64,000 nucleotides of DNA from Agrypnia vestita (lineage: Eukaryota > Arthropoda > Insecta > Trichoptera > Phryganeidae), in assembly GCA_016648135.1 (NCBI GenBank), contig JADDOH010002612.1, forward strand, positions 1 through 64,000. Reading direction: 5' to 3'. Below the pieces are notes generated by a model that saw nothing but the letters and a program-made list of their open reading frames with translations, had not been told where the DNA came from and made no database searches. A program made the position numbers and the translations under genes. Positions 54,640-64,000 of this stretch are shown in pieces. The first letter of the stretch is position 1. The number at the start of each line of letters is the position of its first letter.

Positions 54640-55190
54640 TAATCGAAGTCTTTTCGAAACAACCGCCGACGAAGCCACAAATTGAAGAATATTATTACCG
54701 TTGCAGAGTCGCGGATAAATATTGCGCGGACCCATTAGGCGAACCCAATAATTGCGCGAGCTCTGAATTTACTGCGAGAAATATCGACCATGTCAAGTGC
54801 ACCGTTCCGGTTCAATACGTTTTCCGGTTCGGGAATTGCCGCTCTTCTGCAGGGGCAGTTTTTGCGGCGTTTATTGAATAATAAATTTCGTGTATACCGC
54901 CGGGCCCGCAATATCAGTTTTATATTGGAAACCCATTAAGCCGGCATGCTGAATGCATTATCTTCCTTCGCAGCAATTAAACCGGCTGGAGCCTTTATTA
55001 CCTGGGAATCAATTATTCCCCCCATGTATGGACGCAGGTAGGGCAATGGCAACATTACCCCAAACCCACACGCCGTGGCGCGGGGCGCCACGCGCTGCCG
55101 GTGCCGGCCAAGGAAGCAATTTGGACAAGGATTTAGAGGATTATTTTGGGAAGAAACGATTAACAGGTGATTGTGATACTTTGTTTCTCC
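54640..55190. promoter_or_regulatory. GC-richer island, candidate conserved non-coding element
   Basis: Balanced composition over 550 bp with CCGCCGGGCCCGC (about 54898) and GGCGCGGGGCGCCACGCGCTG-like blocks near 55077-55096 (which contain a GGCGC dyad). Frames on both strands are open but no domain is seen. No repeat match in the window. Confidence 0.3.
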
Positions 55191-57589
55191 GTCTATCTCC
55201 GTTTCAGTTATGAGTAGGTTAGTAGATTTATAGATTAGTAAGTAAGTAGAATTTATAGATTCAAAACTAATTTGGATTTTCAATTTTGTCAGTGAACCTT
55301 GTTTCATATTTTTTATATTTATCGCAAATTAATTTTTATCTAATTCAAAATAAACTTTGCTTTTTTAACTTCTTGAGATTGAATATATTTATCCTACAGG
55401 TTTTAAAAGCAATCACTTTCTTAGTCCTAGATAAAATAACTGATCAAAAACATAGTTATTCGCTTTTTTTCACTAAATTTAATTTCTTTGAAATGAGTTA
55501 TGAAAAATAATACTTATACCTAAGTAAATATAAAAACATATACCTAGTGGTAATTTTTGAAATTGGTAACAGGAATGTTTAGACGCAAATTCTTTTAGAG
55601 ATAAAATTAATAATAGATTTGATTAATCTTCTTTCCGTCGATTAAAGATATTAATAACCTTGTTTATGGTGCTTCTATCGAAACATTGATCCACAATACA
55701 ATTAATACATTTATTTTTATATAGAATCTTAATTGAGATCTGTAGCACGAAATAATGAATAATGAGTAGATTAATTATATTAATCCAAAATATAAAATAA
55801 GACATAATGCAATTTGAATCAAGTGAAATGTGAGTAGAGAAGTAGGGAAAGCTAAGGGATGACACAATTGTAGATCAATTTCAAAAATTCGAATGCTTTT
55901 CAGCTGCACGATTTTCGATAATTCCTTTTTAAAATATCCTTTCAATAAACAACAAACCAAAAGAGTTCAGTAATTTAGGCCCTGCGTCGTCTTCATTTTA
56001 TAGTCTCCCGTAATAATTAAAAAAACATTTTTTTATACATAATGATTGAAATTTGTGATCTGTTACTATTTTACCTCTTGGTCTTCAACAAAATGCATAT
56101 ATAGATTGTAATTTCAATGTCTCAGTAAAAATGACCAATCATTTCTTTGTATATATACTTCGGAATTTGTGCTTGTCACCTATTCCAACTCGTGGTCCTT
56201 AACAGAATGCCTGAAGATCCTCTTTATTCTTAATTTCTTTGGCTTAGTAACATAAAAACCTATTTACAAAGTATACAAATTTATTAAAAATTTGTCCATA
56301 ATGGGAATATTTTTTTACCAAGATTATTGTAACTCTAGTATTGAAGAAAATAAATAATACATCGACATCAACTTATAACTTCGTTATATTTTCTTTCAGT
56401 TTATTTAAAAGACAAAATTCCATTATATCTGTTAAAATTGTTTTGCTTGTCATCTTTGGTAAGCTAAAAATCCACCCTCAATGCCGAAAAAACTTTTTTT
56501 CTTTTCGTTTGTTTCCTTCTCTCCCAAAAACTAGACCATTTGTAAATTGTTTTTTGTGCTACTAGGCCGTCAATTTGTCTGTCGACAAATTGTTAACAAT
56601 AAGCTCGTAGCTCTTACGTGCACCAAATTTTGAAGAAAGCCGTTTCAGGCTTTTATTTTTATCTGTCGGCCAGTTAATTAAAAATATATCTTAATAAAAA
56701 ATACCGTTTCCGCTTATTTGTCGCTTATTTTGTTAACCTTTCTCATATGGTGGTTAAAATTTTAAAAAACTAACATTTCGATAGTATAAATTCGGCGTAC
56801 TTGTAGATTTTTTTTCGCTTTTTATGTCGGATTACATTTTTTTCTTACATATTTGATATGTATGGATGATTTATTATGTAAAAGTACTAAGAATGAAAAA
56901 AAAAACACTGGTCATCATGAATGACAGCATAAAGCCACACAAAACACGCTGACCCAGCGCAACTCTACTAAAGAGCGACGATCGGCAATCCGTCGAATCT
57001 GGCGCCCTGCACACTACGCACTGTGCTCCGCGCACCACTTTCCCGTACAATACATACACGTATTGACTAATTAATGTCAGTTTCTTAGAGAAAACATGTA
57101 ATTTTGTTGTGTCCGGTAAATACTTATATTGAATATATAAATATATTACGGAAGAATACCTGAAAAATGAACTATGGCATATTTACAAAGATATTTAAAC
57201 AATCAACAGGCAACGTCAACTCAGTTTGCAGAAAGAGAGGAAAGGTTAAATGTCTTACAGAAGATATAGAAAATATGGATTACATTGAAAGACCTTTCAG
57301 CTATTTTTGGCAGCCAGAGATTTTTATTTAAAGTTTTATGGGCGCGAGAATTGATTTGAAACTGAATGGGAATGGAACTAAAATATTGTGGTTTTGTGTA
57401 GTGGAGTACAATGCTTGTGTATTATAACGCATTTTACAGATCCCGGAACAACTTCTAGCATTATCTTTCAAGATCAATGAAATTGGGTAAATTTATAGAC
57501 GTTTAAATGTTTTTATTTATAGGGAACACGATTTTGGAAGATATTGATGCATAAAATCTATAATTCAATATATTTACAATTAATTATTC
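55191..57589. other. long AT-rich intergenic stretch
   Basis: No supported gene over 2.4 kb. A perfect small dyad CAATTTGTC...GACAAATTG lies near 56571-56592. A GC-richer patch with open minus frame (56874-57059) shows no domain. Confidence 0.45.
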
Positions 57590-57672
57590 TAAATCACTGC
57601 ACTCAAAACGTGTTTTATTTTTATTTTTTAGATATTGCTGCCTTTGTTTTTATACCCCACATATAATATAAG
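57590..57672. mobile_element. short MITE (TATCCAAAAAAA type), half copy
   Basis: TTTTTTAGATATTGCTGCCTTTGTTTTTATACC matches the right arm of the 61.10-61.36 kb element. The left arm is missing. Confidence 0.6.
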
Positions 57673-58192
57673 TAACGTTCCTGTACTTTAATGGTTTTAA
57701 CCGCTGTTAAAAATCATTTACTTCTTTCCTTGCTTGAAATAATTCGGTTTTTAAACCATTTCTTATATTTAAATGAGCCAGAGAAATAAGGGTAGAACGT
57801 AGTACAATAATGAGTTTTATGAATTTTTCAAAGGAATAGGTAATGTAAATATATTAAATAATTTATGAAGAGATTCAATGGCTATTCTAATTTAATTTTG
57901 TTATTCACGTTCTATATTAACAATTTGGACCTTCACTGCCGAAACAAAATAGTCCCGGAACATTACTTTAGCTAGTACCTACTTTAATTACACAAATTTT
58001 ACTAATACCATCGGAAACTCTTATAGCTAACACGTGTTCAACTCTCATATCTTACGCAAATATATGGATATTCCCAGTATAACAACAATATTAAATTCAA
58101 GCAGTGAAGTAATTTTGTGTCCTGTGTATGCTAGAACAAAGTTAGAAATAATTTTAATTCACTTTTGTCGATGTTTTTAATCTTTATAATTT
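57673..58192. other. AT-rich intergenic sequence
   Basis: Nothing recognised. Confidence 0.45.
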
Positions 58193-58447
58193 GATCAAGA
58201 TATATTATAGATATCTCATAGAGACGAAGCTATTTTTTATATGGAGAAGTAGGTATGGAAATCGTTTTTTAGTGTTAATAGGGCTAACGACCTATCGTAC
58301 GGCTGGCTTGCCAATATAGTTGCCTGTAAAGCCAGCCGTAAGATATGTAGTAAGCCTATGAGCGCCCAAAAACTTTAGACTTCCATACCAACTTTCCCAT
58401 ATAAAAATATAGCTTCGTTTCTGAGATATTTATATTATATCTTGATT
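58193..58447. mobile_element. foldback MITE of ~255 bp
   Basis: The left half (GATCAAGATATATTATAGATATCTCATAGAGACGAAGC...TATGG) is inverted on the right (CCATA...GCTTCGTTTCTGAGATATT...ATCTTGATT). An inner dyad ACGGCTGGCTT/AAGCCAGCCGT lies near the centre, so almost the whole element can fold on itself. Fragments of its end are found at about 16.13 and 61.80 kb. No ORF. Confidence 0.82.
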
Positions 58448-58539
58448 AGTGATGTCCCCCTGGGGATAAAATCCAATTCTTCTTCTAATTCCAGTTGTTC
58501 TTGAAAAGATTGGAAATACTCAAAATATATATATATATA

Positions 58540-58664
58540 TATATATTTAAAAGTATTTTTATATATCTAACATAAAACACGTTTTTTAGTAAATAATTCA
58601 AAATAATAATATAAATGAAATATATTTAAGATAAATGAACAATATCAAATGTAACAATATAAAT
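58540..58664 (-). mobile_element. LINE 3' tail fragment, inverted
   Basis: Complement of the 46.34-46.47 kb tail: the plus strand reads AAGATAAATGAACAATATCAAATGTAACAATATAAAT. It abuts the ACTAGCTG element on its right. Confidence 0.6.
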
Positions 58665-59252
58665 GATCGGACTCAAAATTTGGAAACTTATTTCTCAGGA
58701 GGGAAGGACTCAGCGGGTAACATATTTTATACATGTAACGACATTTCCCCCTATTCTTTTAACTCTTCCCCTCTGCTGACATATATTCGATGAAAATCTG
58801 TACTGTTTGACCGATCGGACTCAAATTTTGGAAACTTATTCTTAAGGACTCGGCGGGTAACATATGTGATATTTTTACACTATTATTTTAACCCTTCCCC
58901 TTCCTTGAAATATTTTCGATGCAAATCTGTATCGTTCGGCCGATCGGACTCAACATTTGGAAACTTATTCTTTAAGACTCGGCAAGTAACATAAGCGATA
59001 TTTCCCCCCTCTTTTTTTTACCCCTTCTTTTCCCTTTGATATGTTTTCGATGCAAATCTATACCTTTCGACCGATCCTACTCAAAATTTGCAAACTTATT
59101 TTTTAGGACCCCGCAGGTAACATGGATGACATTTTCTCCCTCCTCTTTTACCCTTTTCCCCTGCCCATGATATATTTTGGATGCAAATGTATACCGTTTG
59201 AATCGCAAATTTATTTTTTATTTAATCCTTACGCCGGGTACGAACAGCTAGT
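58665..59252. mobile_element. ACTAGCTG element with four internal tandem units
   Basis: Four units begin at about 58665, 58813, 58942 and 59073 (spacings 148, 129, 131 bp), each with GATCGGACTC (or a variant), TTTGGAAACTTATT, a GACTCGGCGGGTAACAT-type block and a pyrimidine-rich stretch. The right end CGCCGGGTACGAACAGCTAG matches the terminus at 10.59 kb. The left terminus is missing; a LINE tail begins there. Compared with the two-unit copy at 10.2 kb, the interior has expanded. Confidence 0.82.
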
Positions 59253-59264
59253 AATTATATAATA

Positions 59265-60182
59265 TTAGGTCCCAACCTGGGAAATTGCCGTTTTCTAATA
59301 CTGGCTATCTGTTTGATATCTCACATTCGATTTGGAATAAGAAATTCAAATGAAATTTATATTAGAGCTATGACATTCCTTTTTCAAAATTAGTTATTTA
59401 TTTGTTTTTATGCCGTTTGTTTTTCCTTGATATTGCTGTATCTGCGACCACGGAAGAAAAAAAAAAAACATTTTTTCCTTGTATGAGTTCCATCGTAGTA
59501 CTAATGCTGCATAGACAGCACGAAAAATCAGGTATTTCAAATGAACGCACTGCGAGTTTTTGGTTTGATCGCTTCCGTTCTGGAAATTTCGACCTGAACA
59601 AGCCCCGTGGACGACCGGAGACTGCAGTTGATACTGACGAATTGAAAGTTATAGTGAAGGCGGATTCATCTCATACCATGTCAAAATTACCTACAGCCTT
59701 CAACGTCAGTGATAGAATGATAATGACACATTTTCATCAAATTAAAAACATTGACGAAAGCACATCAATTACTGCAGAGTTATACTGTCAAAAACTGAAA
59801 ACTATAATGGACAAGCTCGGTATCAAACAACAGAGACTTGTCGGTTGCTCTGGTCCACAACTTTTCTACAAAAATACTCGTCCACATCAAACCATCTTAA
59901 AATCACAGGCATTTGGCATGAAACTCTTCGTCACCCACCTGACTTGCCAGATCTTGCACCTGCTGAATTTCAATTTTTTCTGAAACTCGACAACTTCTAA
60001 CACGGGAAAAATTTACTACAATTCATCGATTCCCGTCCCCAGGATTCTTATAGCAAAAGCATCCATGACTATTCATTAAAATGCCAAAAGTACATCGACA
60101 ACAATTGCCCAATACTTTGATTGAATTGAATTGAATAAAAATTTTTCTTCACAAAACGGTAATTTTATAGGTAAGGACCTGA
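59265..60182 (+). mobile_element. mariner element (cecropia/SETMAR type), short deleted copy
   Basis: The left end TTAGGTCCCAACCTGGGAAA and the right end (complement TCAGGTCCTTACCTATAAAA) are diverged terminal repeats flanked by TA (59263-59264 and 60183-60184). At 918 bp it is shorter than the copy at 49.1 kb. Inserted 12 bp from the ACTAGCTG element. Confidence 0.88.
59402..59983 (+). pseudogene. mariner transposase, internally deleted and frameshifted
   Basis: Recognisable blocks are FWFDRFRSGNFDL and NKPRGRPETAVDTDELK (GRP linker), then HFHQIKNIDESTSITAELYC, a junction that skips the whole WVPHEL block and the first catalytic Asp. Next come KQQRLVGCSGPQLF and YKNTRPH, where the second catalytic Asp (HDNARPH) is changed. 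A frameshift follows: the remaining SPDLAP-like block (LTCQILHLLNFNFF here, LPDLAPAEFQFF in the next frame) closes the ORF early. The deletion overlaps but does not equal that of the 49.1-kb copy. Inactive. Confidence 0.88.
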
Positions 60183-60199
60183 TATTATTATTAATATGT

Positions 60200-60345
60200 A
60201 CATCATATGACTTAACTAACTAACTAACTAACCATCACGCCGTTTCTCTGCAGGCGTAGGCAGAGAGGATTGAACGCTACACCCTTCTATCCTGGCACAC
60301 CACTTTTGCTTCGGCCACATTCATACATCTTCTCATATGACTTCA
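60200..60345 (-). pseudogene. LINE 3' end (VCQDRR family), copy 4, with GTTA tail
   Basis: The minus strand reads CMNVAEAKVVCQDRRV, stop, RSILSAYACR, matching the family consensus, and ends in GTTAGTTAGTTAGTTAG (complement of about 60212-60231). The DNA matches 20.72-20.80 kb closely (GTGGCCGAAGCAAAAGTGGT in both). Confidence 0.85.
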
Positions 60346-60559
60346 TAATTCTAAATAATTATACATAAATATGTACATTTATTCCAGCAACGAATATTCC
60401 TTAAATAAATAACTGTAATATTCCATGTAATGTAAAAAGCATTACATCAAACCATATTCCCGTAAAACGGATATTATTTTAAAATTTCTGATATATTCCC
60501 AGTTCCGAATAAAATCCGTTTTTTACTCTGGCATTGCGTAAGATATTTTCGACGTTTAT
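60346..60559. other. AT-rich intergenic sequence
   Basis: Nothing recognised. Confidence 0.45.
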
Positions 60560-60970
60560 TTCTGAAATGGGTTTTCTATCTTTATAGAATGCAAATACCG
60601 TACTTGAGGCGCTCGGCGTACTTTACATTCCGCCGCCGTCCGTATCTTGAGGCACATGCTGGAAAAATAAAACGGATATATTTCCTTTGCAACAACCCTT
60701 TATTGTTGGAATCCTTCCGATTAGTCACCGCTATGGAACAGCAGCGACGCCGGGCTGAACTCCCTAACCCCGCAAAAGCCTTCGGGGCATTTTTAATACC
60801 GCGTAGGGAAACCCTTAGTTTCATTCAAAGGTCCGGTTCACTTTCAAATTTGTTGGCTTTTTCGTTTATTGCGTTAATTAGAATAGGATTTTTTAAATGC
60901 AAAACGAGGTTTATGCATTGGAGTGCGTGTATTTTGATTATTTCTGCATCCAATGGATGCAATAATTGAA
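60560..60970. promoter_or_regulatory. GC-richer island, candidate conserved non-coding element
   Basis: Balanced composition, open frames on both strands (126 codons plus at 60589-60969; 80 codons minus at 60582-60824) and no domain. Similar in texture to the islands at 21.2, 25.5, 30.9 and 54.7 kb, but no sequence shared with them was seen. Confidence 0.3.
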
Positions 60971-61101
60971 TCTAGAGATAATGCACTACTTTTTATATAT
61001 TATTAAAGAATACCTTATTATATACAACCTAAGAATCTCTGATCATGTTCAATTTTTTTGATTGATGGAATTGACGTTGACATTGTAGAGAAACATCAAA
61101 A
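60971..61101. other. AT-rich sequence
   Basis: Nothing recognised. Confidence 0.4.
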
Positions 61102-61360
61102 TTATATGTGCGGTATAAAAGCAAAGACAGCAATATCCAAAAAAAAAAATGAATGCAGTCATAGATGATTACTAATTGATATTGTACTAAATTCGAGATT
61201 TTGTAGGAAAGAGCCTACAAATTTATGATTTTGGATGGGATATATAACATAACATCTAGAATTTAGTAACACTTTAAATTAGTAATCCTCCGTGACTGCA
61301 AATAAAACATTTTTTTTGGATATTGCTGCTTTTGCTTTTATATCTCAAATACTCATATAA
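61102..61360. mobile_element. short MITE (TATCCAAAAAAA type), copy 2
   Basis: Left arm TTATATGTGCGGTATAAAAG, then CAATATCCAAAAAAAAAAA and GATTACTAATT; right arm is the inverted equivalent (ATTAGTAATCC, TTTTTTGGATATTGCTGC, TTTTATATCTCAAATACTCA). No ORF. Longest of the three copies. Confidence 0.78.
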
Positions 61361-61796
61361 CGATTTTTAAGAGAAAACAAAAAAAATACGTGGTACTTAC
61401 TTTTGAATGCTGTAATTGTTGTAATACCTACTTAAAGATTTTTTTTTTAAATATTAGTCATAATGATCAATAAAGTTTATAGAATATAACTACATTATAA
61501 TTTGAATATACATATATACTACAGGGATATATAACTACTCGAGTTTGAAGAGTGATGTAACTTTTCATCGAGAGGTGAAGTATTAAACTACCTTTATACA
61601 TTCAAATGTAAAAAGAAAACAAAGCTTAGTTGGAAATACAAACAATAAACTAGTAACTGACAAAAAGCTTCTGGTGTAACATCGAAGGGTGGTTGTAACG
61701 GAAATATTGACAGTAGCTAACTAGCTAACTTTTCAGAATTCTTTAAGGATGTTCAAATTTTTCAAGAACACAATACTGGATTTTATCCTCAGAGAG

Positions 61797-61850
61797 ACAT
61801 CGATCATCAAGATATATTTTCGACGTCTCACAGAGATGAAGCTACTTTTT
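61797..61850. mobile_element. fragment of the foldback MITE
   Basis: ATCAAGATATATTTTCGACG then TCTCACAGAGATGAAGCTAC matches the left end of the 58.19-kb element. Confidence 0.6.
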
Positions 61851-63879
61851 TAAGTTAACTTTTGTTTTGTTTGTTTCTGTCCACCCGAAAAATCGTTTAA
61901 AATGTGGAAAATATGATCCGAAAGTGCTATTTTTAATGTAACACAATCAAGAAGCTCAGACCAGGTGAACGTCAAGTAAGTGGTATTCAATGACATATTT
62001 AAAATTATAATGTAAATTATATAATTATCAAGTTAAAAATAATTATCATGTATAAGTTATAAAACAAGGAAGAATTTTTTTTTTAATTTGAAAGTATTTG
62101 ATAAATCTATTTCCAATATTTAATTAATGTCCTTTACTAATTGAAACAAATGAAAATTATGATTAATTTAATTTGCAAATCAATTAAATTATAAAAGATA
62201 CATACTAAGTGTAAAGAGGAACCTAGCATTGTGCATTTCTGAAACAACCATTATTGTTTATGGTATATAAAATAATACCGGAATAAAAACATAAATTAAA
62301 TTTAAAATAATTATAGTAATTAGTGTAAGATTCAATATCAACGTTATTGCTTAATTTTTGAAAATCTTCTAGAGGGTTGTGTATAATGGCGGTGTATAAA
62401 ATATGTACAAACGTCTGCCGCCACGGAAACCATTAAACATTGCATTACGCTTATTAAAGCCGAACATGGTATGGATTACTCTCAAGTTTCACGCTAGACC
62501 TCTGACGTCACGAGAAAGAAAAATCTAAAAAGGAAAATGTACATTTAAACTGAAACGAAAATGCAATAAACGTTTACGTTGTTTGCTGACAAATTTATGA
62601 AGATATCTACATTTTATTATAATATTGTGCAATTTCCTGTCCTTCTAAAGAGATGAATAAATATGTGATCTTTTTTTATACACTTCAATGTTATTCTTTA
62701 CTCAGAACTTCCGCCTGCAAGCGAGCCTGCGCTGTCTTCAATATCTCACTGGTATTATTGATATCTCATCTCGGTGAAACAAACAACATTAATTTTAGCA
62801 AAACAGGGTTTGTAAGTAGCTAAGTAAAATTATTATTTCAAAATTAGCTATTTATGTGATGCTTCTAAAATTATATTAGAAACACGAAAAAAAAAATTAA
62901 AAACCACACTTTTATCGAAATATACTAAAAAGTAAAAAAATAATTTTCGGCAAAAAAAATTTTGTCTCACTCTCCAAATAAAAGGTGAGCGCGTTCTATA
63001 TTATTACATAATTTTAGTGCTGATGGAAGAAAAGCGCCCACGCTTTCTTTGGTGGGGGTGGGAAATTTTTTGCTAATTTTTTTTTTAAATTTTAGTTCTA
63101 ATATTACCAAGCGAACAAAATCACCTTGATACGAAACTAGCGCCATGTTTTGGTGGAAGTCATTAAATAAATTCCCATGGAAAACTTTGATTAATTAATT
63201 TTGATGAATTGACTGATTAATTAGTGAATCTAATAATTGATTCATTTATTGTCATCGAGAATATGTCTTTGTGAAAAATCATTCAGCTCGATTGAACATC
63301 GGGAAGCGGATGAAATATCGATTATAAGATTCTGTCCAGACAAACAGGTGAAGCTAATATAAGCATGGTAATATTGACATATAATTATGTACCTAGTTGT
63401 TGATAAATATTGACGAATGATGAACGAATCATGGTAAGAATGGTAAGAGATGAATATTGAGGGGAGTAACGGATCTAACTGAAGTAAAAATCTGTTAGTC
63501 GCTGAAATATGAATAACCTTATTTTTATTCAGTTTCTTTACCACGTAAAATAATTTGTTTAACTTTAATCTTTGTGAGGAAAATGTGCTTAATGTATATT
63601 AATTTAAATTTGAGCGAGTTTCATAAAACCATTTTCTTTTTTTGGTTTTTAGCGAATCCCGAGTTTTTGATGAATTTGCATACTTGATAAAGCAACTTTA
63701 ATCTATTAGTTTTCAAGAATTACGATGGAGAAAATCAACTTAACTTTACACTTTTCAGTTCACTGATTATTGATGTTTGTTTTTTGCGTGTGCCAGAGCT
63801 ATTATAATTAAAAATATATATTTTTTTAATATTGTATATGTATACTGTAAAAATTGCTAAATATTTTCATTTTTTTAAA
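61851..63879. other. AT-rich intergenic sequence
   Basis: About 2 kb without a supported gene. A GC-richer patch at about 62380-62520 and a G-run at about 63050-63062 are unexplained. A 100-codon AT-driven minus frame (63242-63544) shows no features. Confidence 0.45.
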
Positions 63880-64000
63880 TAGGGATGTGAACACGGAATA
63901 CATCTCGCATCAATATTGTTGGTATCCTGGAATGGGGCTCAATCCACCGACCACTGGATTACTAGCCATCAGTCATAACCATTACATAGTTACATTATTA
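63880..64000 (-). mobile_element. SINE family B, copy 2, cut by the window edge
   Basis: The minus strand has CAATATTGATG and GTATTCCGTGTTCACATCCC as in 27.98-28.03 kb, preceded by a tRNA-like GGCTAGTAATCCAGTGGTCG. The B box is not clear. Confidence 0.45.

Noticed and set aside
54936..55307. 123-codon minus-strand ORF
   Set aside because: Runs from an AT-rich stretch into a GC-rich island without any family signature.
1..64000. CRISPR arrays, bacterial operons, rRNA genes
   Set aside because: No regularly spaced conserved repeats with unique spacers, no Shine-Dalgarno-led gene runs and no rRNA signature; the tandem arrays have no spacers.

Overview
The window looks like about 64 kb of gene-poor, AT-rich insect nuclear DNA, most likely from a moth or butterfly. 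The evidence is the base composition, the absence of any bacterial-style operon, mariner elements of the cecropia/SETMAR type, RTE-like LINE 3' ends of a kind common in Lepidoptera, Penelope-like elements (PLEs) and tRNA-derived SINEs. The species assignment is inference. I could not support any complete, conserved host protein-coding gene. Almost everything recognisable is mobile-element debris in otherwise featureless AT-rich sequence, plus several GC-richer islands that may be regulatory or unique DNA.

Layout. 0-3 kb: mariner C-terminus (-), SINE copy (-), Helitron remnant (+), then a palindrome made of two inverted PLE ends. 4.5-6.2 kb: a 56-bp minisatellite, a strong hairpin, another PLE end, a mariner remnant (-). 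10-14.2 kb: an ACTAGCTG-ended element with internal tandem units, a PLE fragment, a 927-bp G-run-ended inverted-repeat element with a possible intron, a possible THAP remnant and an RTE-like LINE 3' end. 16-32 kb: SINE and LINE fragments, two copies of a ~520-bp interspersed repeat, a small repeated coding family and GC-rich islands. 32.7-36.2 kb: a PLE reverse-transcriptase fragment and a separate PLE endonuclease fragment (both -), a mariner fragment and another ~520-bp repeat. 38.2-43.2 kb: a GC-richer segment built from four successive groups of tandem duplications with no recognisable transposon protein. 43.5-46.5 kb: a PLE palindrome, an unassigned 126-codon ORF, a SINE with a full tRNA-like head, and a LINE tail. 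47.8-54.5 kb: ~520-bp repeat, a mariner with both terminal repeats but an internal deletion, LINE reverse transcriptase, the second copy of the small coding family, and a PLE copy with an open GIY-YIG endonuclease frame between almost identical inverted arms. 58-61.4 kb: a dense cluster of foldback element, LINE tail, ACTAGCTG element, second mariner, LINE end and MITE.

The most notable biology is a set of hammerhead-ribozyme motifs inside the PLE terminal repeats. Several have the conserved core (CTGANGA, stem II, GAAAC) followed by a very short palindromic helix III (ACGT or ACATGT), which should favour dimeric folding. They lie in inverted pairs at 2.9, 32.7/33.7, 43.7/43.9 and 52.6/53.5 kb. 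Hammerhead ribozymes in Penelope-like elements are established knowledge; the copies, pairings and decay states here are read from the sequence. The least explained structure is the 38.2-43.2 kb mosaic of tandem duplications.
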